Shown here piece by piece: positions 43,030-49,694 of a DNA stretch of 64,000 nucleotides. The stretch is from Pseudomonas frederiksbergensis (GTDB lineage Bacteria > Pseudomonadota > Gammaproteobacteria > Pseudomonadales > Pseudomonadaceae), in contig NZ_FNTF01000002.1 in NCBI RefSeq assembly GCF_900105495.1, positions 3,323,501-3,387,500 on the forward strand, in the 5' to 3' direction. The notes under the pieces are model-generated. The model searched no databases and was not told the DNA's origin. It saw only the letters and a list, made by a program, of their open reading frames with translations. The position numbers and the translations under genes are program-made. Every line of letters begins with the position of its first letter. The stretch's first letter is position 1.

Positions 43030-43361
43030 ATATCCGTGTCTGTGGCCAGCGATTTGAAGACGGCGTTTCGCTTGAGGTGGAAAAGCGCGGAAAAGTTTTG
43101 ATTCTTAACGGTGAAGAATTTGATTTTTCGCCAATGCTCGAAGGTTCAACCCTGCCGGTACAGGCTATTAATTCTGACTGGTTTGTTGGTGATGCAAGTT
43201 GTAGGGATGGCGCTATCTCGATACAGCTGAGGTATCCAATTCCGTTTAACTTCAGCCCGGAGCAGGCGACACCTCAGGACCTGCTCAGCGTTCCAGACGG
43301 CGATGTACTGTTCCCCGCCGCACTTCCAGATCCTTTCGCACAAGGAGAGGGCAATGAGTAA
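43026..43361 (+). CDS. Small fibre-associated protein
   Basis: 111 residues, ATG 43026 overlapping the fibre stop (ATGA); ATG 43017 is an alternative. IRVCGQRFEDGVSLEVEKRG, GEEFDFSPMLEGSTLPVQ, ending PDPFAQGEGNE. Probably a fibre chaperone or attached protein. Confidence 0.6.
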   Translation: MNIRVCGQRFEDGVSLEVEKRGKVLILNGEEFDFSPMLEGSTLPVQAINSDWFVGDASCRDGAISIQLRYPIPFNFSPEQATPQDLLSVPDGDVLFPAALPDPFAQGEGNE

Positions 43362-43722
43362 CATCGACTGGTCTCGACTGATCACTGCTGAGATGAAAGC
43401 TGCCGTAATTGCGTCCGAGCAGCTTGCCTTAGCCAAAGCCGAGCTATCCGCCAGAAACGGGGGGGCGGCCGTACAGATAGCCCGCATTCAGGACCGCATC
43501 GACACGATCGGCTTCGGTATCGAAGTTGGCGAATCGACCGAGGAAGATGAGGCGGAGCAGGCCGCGCTGCTGATCAATCTCAAAGCCTGGAAAACCTACA
43601 AGTTCGCACTGGGCAAAGTCACCGTGCAGCCGACCTGGTATGCCGCGCCGGTATGGCCGGTTGAGCCAGTGGTGCCGGTAATCGTGGCCGATCCGCAAAC
43701 TGTGGCCGCCGGCCTGACCTGA
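43354..43722 (+). CDS. Tail fibre assembly-type protein
   Basis: 122 residues from ATG 43354 (GGAGAGGG upstream). A helical N-terminus (DWSRLITAEMKAAVIASEQL) with ALLINLKAWKTYKFALGKVT, then a proline/valine-rich end (VQPTWYAAPVWPVEPVVPVI). The KxWKxYxxAL pattern resembles fibre-assembly (Tfa-like) C-termini. Confidence 0.6.
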   Translation: MSNIDWSRLITAEMKAAVIASEQLALAKAELSARNGGAAVQIARIQDRIDTIGFGIEVGESTEEDEAEQAALLINLKAWKTYKFALGKVTVQPTWYAAPVWPVEPVVPVIVADPQTVAAGLT

Positions 43723-43742
43723 CGCGCCACCGCAGTACAACG

Positions 43743-43770
43743 CAACCCGCCATCGAGCGGGATTTTTTTT
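43743..43770 (+). terminator. Terminator before the endolysin gene
   Basis: ACCCGC/GCGGGA stem with loop CATCGA and eight T; the endolysin ribosome site follows at once. Confidence 0.7.
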
Positions 43771-43785
43771 GCCTGGAGAAACGTG

Positions 43786-44211
43786 ATGCCAGTTACCGAC
43801 AAAGACCGCGACATTCTCGCCCGCACGCTGTGGGGCGAGGCCAGAGGAGAATCGCTGGAGGGCCAAATCGCCGTGGCTTGGACGATCCGCAACCGCGTGA
43901 ACGATGGCAAAGCCAAGTCATGGTGGGGGGAGGGCTATGCAGGTGTGTGCCAGAAGCCGTACCAGTTCAGCTGCTGGAACAAAAACGACCCGAACTACGT
44001 TTACCTAAATGGCGCGAAGCCCATCCCGTTTCGCGAGTTCGCCCAAGCACAGATCGCTGCTGACCAGGTGATTGCCGGAAAGGTGCCAGATCCCACTGGC
44101 GGCGCCACACACTACTACGCGACCACCATGCCGAAGCCACCGACGTGGGTGAAGGGTGCCAAGCAGACGTTGAAACTCGGTCACCACGTCTTCTTCAAGG
44201 ATGTGCCATGA
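43786..44211 (+). CDS. Endolysin, SleB-type cell wall hydrolase
   Basis: 141 residues from ATG 43786 with TGGAGAAA. ILARTLWGEARGESLEGQIA carries the catalytic glutamate (GEARGE), followed by VAWTIRNRVNDGKAKSWWGE, PYQFSCWN and GATHYYATTMPKPPTW, the SleB/hydrolase_2 pattern. No signal peptide, so it depends on the holin at 16189..16503, almost 28 kb away in this linear map. Confidence 0.85.
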   Translation: MPVTDKDRDILARTLWGEARGESLEGQIAVAWTIRNRVNDGKAKSWWGEGYAGVCQKPYQFSCWNKNDPNYVYLNGAKPIPFREFAQAQIAADQVIAGKVPDPTGGATHYYATTMPKPPTWVKGAKQTLKLGHHVFFKDVP

Positions 44212-44439
44212 CAGCCTTCAGCCGGTTGTCTCGCGTGCTGGCCAAGTCCGAAGAGGATCGGCTGTTCTTCGAATGCCCTGGCTGCAACATGGTCCACGGC
44301 ATTTCGCATGGCTCAGGCCCGGGCCAAGGAAGAAGCCAAGTCCGACTACGCCGCAGCCAATCGACTACTACAGGAGCGTACTGGCGGCGACCCGGCCCAG
44401 GCAGCCGCATCGATCATTGATCAGGAGTTAGGGTTATGA
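44208..44439 (+). pseudogene. Deletion fusion: start of one gene joined to the end of an Rz-like spanin
   Basis: Frame 1 from ATG 44208 (ATGA overlap with the endolysin) reads SRLSRVLAKSEEDRLFFECP then GCNMVHGI, the start of a phage protein resembling the DUF6527 type. From about 44310 another frame reads MAQARAKEEAKSDYAAANRL then LQERTGGDPAQAAASIIDQE, the C-terminus of a Pseudomonas i-spanin, ending at TGA 44437. The anchor and coiled coil of the spanin are absent, so a deletion near 44310 removed them. Confidence 0.6.
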
Positions 44440-44693
44440 GGTTGGTGTTGATGGGGTTGGTGGTGTTGCTGGTGGGGTGCGCGACCCAGGTGCCTGAGGT
44501 GCGCACAGTACGGATGGAGGTTCCGGTGCTGGTGTCGTGCAAGACGCAGGAGGTGGCGGTGCCGCCTTGGGCTGCGGCGAGCCTTAAGAAGGCCGATCCG
44601 CTGGAGCTGAAGGTGCGGGCGCTGCTGGCTGAGCGGCGCCAGCGTATAGGATACGAGCGCGGTCTGATCGCAGCAGTCGTGGCGTGCCAGTAG
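44436..44693 (+). CDS. Second o-spanin-like lipoprotein (Rz1-like)
   Basis: 85 residues, ATG overlapping the spanin remnant's TGA. Signal peptide MRLVLMGLVVLLVGCA with the lipobox cysteine, then VPEVRTVRMEVPVLVSCKTQ and a helical end. Intact although its i-spanin partner is truncated, so lysis presumably relies on the 16.5-17.0 kb pair. Confidence 0.7.
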   Translation: MRLVLMGLVVLLVGCATQVPEVRTVRMEVPVLVSCKTQEVAVPPWAAASLKKADPLELKVRALLAERRQRIGYERGLIAAVVACQ

Positions 44694-44747
44694 GCGGGAT
44701 ATGCCCATAGGATCATTTCCCACCTACTGAGCGGATCATGCGATTAG

Positions 44748-45092
44748 TCAACTTGGTAATTTAAATAGCTCTTTCAAATCCACTTCAACAATAGGTGCGG
44801 TGAAGCGCGGAAGACTATTTAAGTTGTCGAGTTCTGTATCGTTTCCGTCAGTGGATAAAAAGGTCTCATCATATACGTGCACATTTGCACGGGCCTCGAA
44901 CTTTTTGGTCTGACGATTTCGGGTCGCTGTTTTGAATGTCGCTGAACCTGTGTTTATGAGGTCAGCAACATATTCTCGGTCTGCCAACCAAGCGTCCTTA
45001 ACCTTGTCGTCGACAGATCTGGTCAGCATCACCCAGCTGATATGCTGCTCTTCTTCTGAGTAAGCAGCTGCAATAATCCAGTATTCAGTCAT
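44748..45092 (-). CDS. DUF3892-like protein
   Basis: 114 residues. MTEYWIIAAAYSEEEQHISW, AWLADREYVADLINTGSATF, then VHVYDETFLSTDGNDTELDN ending LNSLPRFTAPIVEVD; the VHVY...T...DNLxxLP layout matches DUF3892. Last conversion gene before the prophage 1 attachment end. Function unknown. Confidence 0.55.
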   Translation of the reverse strand: MTEYWIIAAAYSEEEQHISWVMLTRSVDDKVKDAWLADREYVADLINTGSATFKTATRNRQTKKFEARANVHVYDETFLSTDGNDTELDNLNSLPRFTAPIVEVDLKELFKLPS

Positions 45093-45148
45093 AAATTGTT
45101 CCGCTTCCTGCGCCCGAAATTGAGCCTGACGAATATGAGGTCGATCCC

Positions 45149-45262
45149 TTAATTTGCAAGAGGGATGAGGGCCTTTTGCCTCTGTTTACAGTGACGGCAG
45201 GTTTCGAGCTCAGTCGGGCTGCCGAGCCAGTCGCTGGTGTCTTCGATTTCGAGAGGGTCCAC
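45149..45262 (-). CDS. 37-residue cysteine-containing peptide under an SOS box
   Basis: GTG 45262 to TAA 45149. MDPLEIEDTSDWLGSPTELE then CRHCKQRQKALIPLAN; the CxxC followed by a basic stretch suggests a zinc knuckle or redox site. AAGGCG lies upstream, and a perfect CTGT-N8-ACAG LexA-type box lies 19 bp before the start. Expression is therefore expected after DNA damage. Confidence 0.45.
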   Translation of the reverse strand: MDPLEIEDTSDWLGSPTELETCRHCKQRQKALIPLAN

Positions 45263-45280
45263 GGTCGCGCCTTGTTTTTA

Positions 45281-45296
45281 CTGTTCGGATATACAG
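45281..45296. promoter_or_regulatory. LexA (SOS) box before the small CxxC gene
   Basis: CTGTTCGGATATACAG, matching CTGT-N8-ACAG with flanking A and TA. Second SOS box of the window. Confidence 0.7.
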
Positions 45297-45349
45297 TAGT
45301 CTGGACGCAAGTCTTGGGCGAGGATGAGGCGACGAGCTGTCGCTCTCGG

Positions 45350-45559
45350 TCACTCCGGGGTCATCAGGACTGCGAGCGTCAGCTTGATGACCTCTTCGTT
45401 CTTGTCGATGGTGTCCAGGGCGCCGCGTACGTTGTCGGCGACGTCAGCCTAGCCGCGGGCCTCGACCCAATTCGAAAGCTCCATGATGGCGGCCTCAAGG
45501 GCGAGCTGGTTTTTGTTGATCTTGAATAGTAGGGAGGGGAGCAGGTCTGAATTTGGCAA
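45350..45559 (-). pseudogene. Small gene interrupted by an amber codon
   Basis: From TTG 45559 (GAGGA upstream): LPNSDLLPSLLFKINKNQLA, LEAAIMELSNWVEARG, then TAG at 45449-45451, and in the same frame ADVADNVRGALDTIDKNEEV to TGA 45350. The sequence is coherent on both sides of the single stop, as in intact proteins of this type that I associate with Pseudomonas prophage ends. Dead gene, suppressed stop or sequencing error. Confidence 0.55.
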
Positions 45560-45750
45560 GGCGATTCCTCTGTGTGGTTGGGAAAAGCGTAGCAGTCAAA
45601 AAAGGATTGGTGTTCGGTCGGCAGGACGCCGTGGGAGGGTGCGTGACTTTTGCGTGACTCTCTCACGCACGTGTAAGCACTTGTGGGCATTCGATTGCAG
45701 CGAGCGCCAGTAAAAACGGCCATTTCACAAGGTCTTACAGGGGTACTGCG

Positions 45751-45799
45751 TGCATGGGGTGCTAGGGGTCGAGTGTTCGAATCACTCCGTCCCGACCAT
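45751..45799 (+). other. Attachment-site core, inner copy (attR of prophage 1)
   Basis: 49 bp identical to 52201..52249. It holds a T-arm (GAGTG, TTCGAAT, CACTC) and ends CGTCCCGACCA, i.e. the 3' end of a tRNA-type gene. The sequence 40-135 bp upstream shares blocks GTCGGCAGGACGCCG and TTGCAGCGAGCGCCAG with the region before the outer copy. Confidence 0.8.
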
Positions 45800-45858
45800 T
45801 ATTCCTGAGTAAAATCAGACACTTGAGCCGATCAGATGGAATCGGCTTTTTTGTGTCT

Positions 45859-45889
45859 GCGCAAAACCCGCGCAAAACTGGCGCAAAAC
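45859..45889. repeat. Three tandem 9-mers, candidate integrase arm sites
   Basis: GCGCAAAAC at 45859, 45870 and 45881, exactly 11 bp apart (one helical turn), about 60 bp from the att core. Arm-type sites for a tyrosine integrase are arranged like this. Confidence 0.6.
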
Positions 45890-45922
45890 CCATTGAAGAA
45901 ATGTCGTTTGAAAGGTGGCTTT

Positions 45923-46420
45923 ATGGTGAATGTAGAGTTCAGCAAGAAACACGACAAACGATTCGAAAAGCACTTTTCATCGCAGATGGATGACATAACA
46001 CTCATCTTGAAATGTCACCTGATGCTGGAAGAAATGCTTCGTGATTTCTGTTCTGAGATGGTTCCCCAGCCCCAGTTTTTGAAAGACTCTCGCTTTACGT
46101 TTGCTCAAATCCTTGACCTATCTCGGGCTTTGTACCCCGCGGACATTAAACTTGGCGGCATGGTGGAGTTGTGGTCACTGTGCGAGAAGATCAATCGTAT
46201 TCGCAACATCATGGCCCATGCGCTGGACCCGGACTCTTCCAAATTAGATAGCCACAAGGCCGCTATCATTGAGGCTGTCAGGTTGCGTGGAGAGGGGAGC
46301 ACCTCTGCATTGGAGTTCGTGGGATGCCTCACATACGTCTTGGGTGCGTTTAGTCTGATACTGCAGGTTGGTGTTACACACAACAATGGCGAAGATTTTC
46401 GGGATATACCACGCAAGTAG
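45923..46420 (+). CDS. HEPN-like protein
   Basis: 165 residues from ATG 45923. All-helical; ILKCHLMLEEMLRDFCSEM opens the helical core and ELWSLCEKINRIRNIMAHAL contains RNIMAH, the R-x4-H motif of HEPN ribonucleases and HEPN partners. It occupies the place beside the att core where the second prophage's integrase would be expected. Single HEPN genes act in toxin-antitoxin and abortive-infection systems; that role here is inference. Confidence 0.6.
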   Translation: MVNVEFSKKHDKRFEKHFSSQMDDITLILKCHLMLEEMLRDFCSEMVPQPQFLKDSRFTFAQILDLSRALYPADIKLGGMVELWSLCEKINRIRNIMAHALDPDSSKLDSHKAAIIEAVRLRGEGSTSALEFVGCLTYVLGAFSLILQVGVTHNNGEDFRDIPRK

Positions 46421-46436
46421 TCATGTGTTGGCGATT

Positions 46437-46572
46437 TCTTAATCAGCGCCGTCGCCGCTTTGATGTGCTCGACGTGGATCATGGCGGTAGATCGCAGTTC
46501 GAATCGGTAAACGATTGTTTCGCCGTCCGACGGGCAGACAGCCGCGAATGTGTGCCGGTAGGTATTCATCAT
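46437..46572 (-). pseudogene. Truncated small phage protein
   Basis: ATG 46572 overlaps the preceding TGA. MMNTYRHTFAAVCPSDGETI then VYRFELRSTAMIHVEHIKAA is coherent, but from about 46440 the frame runs antisense through the HEPN gene. The C-terminus appears to have been replaced by the HEPN-containing insertion. Confidence 0.45.
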
Positions 46573-46622
46573 CGCGGCCCCTTGTAGCAGCACACGTAGG
46601 CGAACCAGGCGAGGGCGATCAT
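46569..46622 (-). CDS. 17-codon coupled frame
   Basis: ATG 46622 overlaps the TGA of 46619..47002, and its TGA overlaps the next ATG. MIALAWFAYVCCYKGPR is a very short hydrophobic peptide; either coupling peptide or membrane peptide. Confidence 0.3.
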   Translation of the reverse strand: MIALAWFAYVCCYKGPR

Positions 46623-47002
46623 GGCGTCACCTGCTCCGCCAGATCCTCGGCGGTGAGTGTGTATTCGACTACGTTGCGCACTCGGTAGAACGTGGCGTTG
46701 CAATGCTTGCTGGCCCATGCGGCCAAGACCGCATCCAGTTCCAAGCGAGCATCGGCTGATACGTCTGGCCAGTCCTCAGCGACTTCACCGACATCGTCAT
46801 AGGCGCGCTCGCCGAGCATTTCGATGACATCGCCGGCGTCGACATAACCGGTGATGTTCACCGTGAATTTCTCTCCCTTCCATACGCTGTCGCCGACGGC
46901 CAGTTCGTCGTTCTCGTTGAGCAGTTCGTTGAGGCTGTCGCAGTTGAACATCTCGTTATCGGCTAACCAGGTTTCCTCGCGGGAGGTGTTTTCTTCAGGC
47001 AT
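46619..47002 (-). CDS. Acidic hypothetical phage protein
   Basis: 127 residues, strongly acidic. MPEENTSREETWLADNEMFN, then KFTVNITGYVDAGDVIEMLG and LDAVLAAWASKHCNATFYRV. Left-arm early gene of the second prophage with coupled small genes behind it. Not recognised. Confidence 0.6.
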   Translation of the reverse strand: MPEENTSREETWLADNEMFNCDSLNELLNENDELAVGDSVWKGEKFTVNITGYVDAGDVIEMLGERAYDDVGEVAEDWPDVSADARLELDAVLAAWASKHCNATFYRVRNVVEYTLTAEDLAEQVTP

Positions 47003-47008
47003 GACTTC

Positions 47009-47029
47009 GTCCTTGCCGCTATAGCGGCT
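47009..47029. repeat. 21-bp direct repeat, left copy
   Basis: Starts GTCCTTGCCGCTAT and contains the 14-bp palindrome GCCGCTATAGCGGC. Identical to 47321..47341; the two copies flank the gene 47085..47315. Confidence 0.8.
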
Positions 47030-47084
47030 TTCAAATTCGTTCAGCGGAGTTGTATCGTTGCCACCTCAGATTGGGAGGTGCGAT

Positions 47085-47315
47085 GTGGTCGTACACGGAG
47101 TCGAATACAAGTTTTTTACCGCCTCACACGTGACAAATGGGCATGACGGCTTGGGGATCGAGTGCTGGCGCGGCAACGATATGGTCTTTGAGATATTCAG
47201 GAATGACGAAACGCTGCGCTTTGAGGTGACCTTTTTCGAACAAGATGTCCCTTTAGAGCTGCTTGAGTATGCGATCCCAACTGCTCGCGAAAGCCTAGGT
47301 CAATTCGTGCCGTAG
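47085..47315 (+). CDS. Small protein in a repeat-flanked cassette, RBS in a hairpin
   Basis: 76 residues from GTG 47085 (GGGAGG eight bases upstream; a TTG at 47058 is less likely). HGVEYKFFTASHVTNGHDGL, then FEIFRNDETLRFEVTFFEQD, alpha/beta. The GGGAGG site pairs with CCACCTC 15 bp before it, so translation may be gated. Flanked by 21-bp direct repeats. Unknown function. Confidence 0.5.
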   Translation: MVVHGVEYKFFTASHVTNGHDGLGIECWRGNDMVFEIFRNDETLRFEVTFFEQDVPLELLEYAIPTARESLGQFVP

Positions 47316-47320
47316 ATGCC

Positions 47321-47341
47321 GTCCTTGCCGCTATAGCGGCT
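47321..47341. repeat. 21-bp direct repeat, right copy
   Basis: Identical to 47009..47029, 312 bp apart; contains palindrome GCCGCTATAGCGGC. Confidence 0.8.
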
Positions 47342-47455
47342 GACTTTGAAGGGGGAGGGTTTAAATTGGTTTTTGACTTAGTATTGGCTCGCCCCTACGG
47401 CGCTTGGTAGGCGTTGTGGCGAGGGAAGCTAGACCAATCGAAGGGACAGAGTTTT

Positions 47456-47842
47456 ATGGGTATGGAAAGCGTCGCCTTGGCGTTCTTGAGACGCTATCGG
47501 TACTTGCTACTGTCGTTGATGATTACGGCTTCATTTGTAAACGCTTTTGAGCGTTTTTCTGGGGATTGGAGCAATTTCTTTGGGGCGTTGTTCGTGCATG
47601 GATGGTTCATCCAAGCAGTGTTTGCTTACTTTCGAGGAGGCTGGGTCTGTATCGGACCCGGTGGACTACCCAAGGATGCGAACCCCATGGGCAGGGCAGC
47701 GTTAGCCGCAACGGCGTTCGCGTTTTACCTTTTGATGTTCACCTACGATGGATACAGCCGTGATGAATCGGTCCATGAAAGAACAGCTTCGGACTGGACG
47801 ATGCCTACTGGAGAAGAGTTCAGGCGAGCTCCAGAGCAATAG
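47456..47842 (+). CDS. Three-span membrane protein
   Basis: 128 residues from ATG 47456 (AAGGGACAG upstream). Hydrophobic segments at 16-33 (YLLLSLMITASFVNAF), 43-60 (FFGALFVHGWFIQAVFAYF) and 79-98 (AALAATAFAFYLLMFTY). Polar ends. Unknown; cargo in the second prophage. Confidence 0.55.
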   Translation: MGMESVALAFLRRYRYLLLSLMITASFVNAFERFSGDWSNFFGALFVHGWFIQAVFAYFRGGWVCIGPGGLPKDANPMGRAALAATAFAFYLLMFTYDGYSRDESVHERTASDWTMPTGEEFRRAPEQ

Positions 47843-47866
47843 CCAACTCGTATGAGCATCGGTTGC

Positions 47867-48359
47867 TCATAATGCAATCTCCATCGATACCAGATCATGG
47901 GCATTCACAACCGTCATGTCGAGGAGGTGGGCAATCTGGACTTCAAAACGCGCACCTTCTGAATTTTCCCAGCCAGGCAGTAGGGCGATCATTCCGCACA
48001 GACCCAAGCGCGTCAGGTCATAGGCCATGTAATCGGCCCAATCGGCCGGGTACGATGCCGTGCTCTGCGGGGTTCTCGACCACGTAGCCACAGGCGCACA
48101 GGTCGGCGGCCATTTTGTTGAAGGCAGGGAAGTTGAAGTCTTCGAAGCCGGTCATTGGGCCAGTCAAGTACACGCGGTTGCTGCGTGCGCCGGCCAGAGT
48201 CACGACCCCCTTAGTCAGCTGCGCACCGCGATTCAAGCCCATGGCATAGGCCTGATCCTGGAGCGCGATAAGTTGGTCTGAGATGCACTCGGAGTGGAGT
48301 TGGTGCAAGTTTTCGACGGCGTGGCGGTCATCTGGATGGTTTCGGTTTTCTGTGGGCAT
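47867..48359 (-). pseudogene. Frameshifted DUF4406-type gene (nucleoside deoxyribosyltransferase-like)
   Basis: Frame 1 from ATG 48359: RVYLTGPMTGFEDFNFPAFN, then CGYVVENPAEHGIVP. The next frame continues with DWADYMAYDLTRLGLCGMIA, then LPGWENSEGARFEVQIAHLL. Together they give the DUF4406 fold (YLTGPM, NPAE, LPGWENSxGA). One base is inserted near 48040-48060. Intact members handle nucleotides; this copy appears inactivated. Confidence 0.75.
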
Positions 48360-48492
48360 GGGGCGTCCTATGCCGGGTCATGCCCGGGCGGTGGGAGGAG
48401 GGGGATCGCGTTGCGGTCTATCTATCCCAATTTGCTTTGGTGCATTATTGTGATGGGGGAAAAATTGGATCGACAATTTTATGGAAGAAAAT

Positions 48493-49146
48493 ATGAGTCA
48501 GCTCGTAGTTACTTTAATCGTCATAATGCTCCCAGGAATAATCGCTGCAATAGTCAGTGATAAAATCACTTTTCACGAGAAGTGGGATTCATTTCGATTC
48601 GGTTTGTATTCTCTTGTGCTGGGGGTTTTGTCATACGGTGGATTACAAGCTGGTTGGCTTTTTATCGATATTTTGCGTGCTTGGGGCGTCCCGGCGCAGT
48701 GGACTTGGCTAGGGATATGGCAAGCAGCTCTAAAGGCAGAAACAAGCGTAAATGCTATTGAGGTTTTTGGGGCGGCGGTTCTCGCGTTGCCCATAGCCCT
48801 ATTTGCTTCATTTTGTATTAATCATAAGCTATTTAATAAACTTGCAAGATTTTTTGGTGTCTCGACGAAGTATGGTGATGAAAACCTTTTTTCCTATTTT
48901 ATGGGTGGAAAGGACATAACTTGGATATATGTTCGCGACAAGCCAGATGATCTAACTTATGAAGGTCATGTTATAAGCTATGCAGAAAATTCCTCGTGTC
49001 ATGAGGTTGTACTCGCGGAAGTTAAGGTATATAGGTATAGCGATTCAGAGTTTCTTTACGAGGTGCCATTCGTGTACCTTTGTAAGCCATTCGGCAGCAT
49101 CGTTATTGAGTCAATCCCCAAAAGTCAGTGGAGCAACATTCCATGA
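48493..49146 (+). CDS. DUF6338-like membrane protein
   Basis: 217 residues from ATG 48493 (GGAAG before it; ATG 48481 possible). Three spans: LVVTLIVIMLPGIIAAIVSD, GLYSLVLGVLSYGGLQAGWL, IEVFGAAVLALPIALFASFC. The cytoplasmic half (ITWIYVRDKPDDLTYEGHVI) is beta-rich, the layout of DUF6338 (N-terminal spans, C-terminal small domain). AT-rich DNA. It overlaps the next gene by four bases. Possibly defence-related; not proven. Confidence 0.6.
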   Translation: MSQLVVTLIVIMLPGIIAAIVSDKITFHEKWDSFRFGLYSLVLGVLSYGGLQAGWLFIDILRAWGVPAQWTWLGIWQAALKAETSVNAIEVFGAAVLALPIALFASFCINHKLFNKLARFFGVSTKYGDENLFSYFMGGKDITWIYVRDKPDDLTYEGHVISYAENSSCHEVVLAEVKVYRYSDSEFLYEVPFVYLCKPFGSIVIESIPKSQWSNIP

Positions 49147-49280
49147 GCGAAAAATTCAGAGAAGGCAACGTACGCGGCGGCGAGAAAGTGCAGGTGTTTA
49201 ATGATGGGTCTTCAAAAAAGGTCATCGTCTCGCAACGGCCATCTTCTCCACCACCAGCTCCAAAACCAGCAAAAAAATGA
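49143..49280 (+). CDS. 45-residue basic partner of the DUF6338-like protein
   Basis: ATG 49143 overlaps the upstream TGA (ATGA). MSEKFREGNVRGGEKVQVFN, then a basic, proline-rich tail (PPPAPKPAKK). A small, charged, probably disordered peptide made with the membrane protein. Confidence 0.5.
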   Translation: MSEKFREGNVRGGEKVQVFNDGSSKKVIVSQRPSSPPPAPKPAKK

Positions 49281-49367
49281 TCCGTAAGCGCCTGCGTCGC
49301 TAGTTGGCATCATTCGTTGAGGTGAGTATTTTTTCAACTCGGATGGAGCTGGAACAAGGAGAAAATC

Positions 49368-49694
49368 GTGGAAAAGCTTAAAATTGAATCGTTTACGGTC
49401 ACCGCACCGCCGGCGTTCGTCCACTACGAAGTAAAACTTGGAATCGATCCGGTTTTTCTCGAGGCGCTCGGTGATGCTCCTGGTCGGTACAAGGTCATCC
49501 TTCGGGAAGGGCAATTCCACCACTCTGGCAGTCCAACTGGTGATGGTGAATACACTATCCAGCTCGAAAATGGCGCGCATCATTCGGGAAGGGTTCTGTA
49601 CACCGTCCCGAGGACTACGCCGGAAGGGAAAAACTCTCCGGAAATTTTGGAGTTTCATCTGCAGATGGGCGTTCTCACTGACAAGGATCAATGA
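49368..49694 (+). CDS. Hypothetical protein
   Basis: 108 residues from GTG 49368 with AAGGAGAAAA. Beta-rich: EKLKIESFTVTAPPAFVHYE, YKVILREGQFHHSGSPTGDG, ending LEFHLQMGVLTDKDQ. Possibly belongs with the two genes before it (about 90 bp away). Unknown. Confidence 0.5.
   Translation: MEKLKIESFTVTAPPAFVHYEVKLGIDPVFLEALGDAPGRYKVILREGQFHHSGSPTGDGEYTIQLENGAHHSGRVLYTVPRTTPEGKNSPEILEFHLQMGVLTDKDQ

Noticed and set aside
45751..45799. Annotating the repeat as a complete tRNA gene
   Set aside because: Only the T-arm and 3' end are present in either copy; no D-arm, anticodon arm or 5' acceptor strand could be found upstream.
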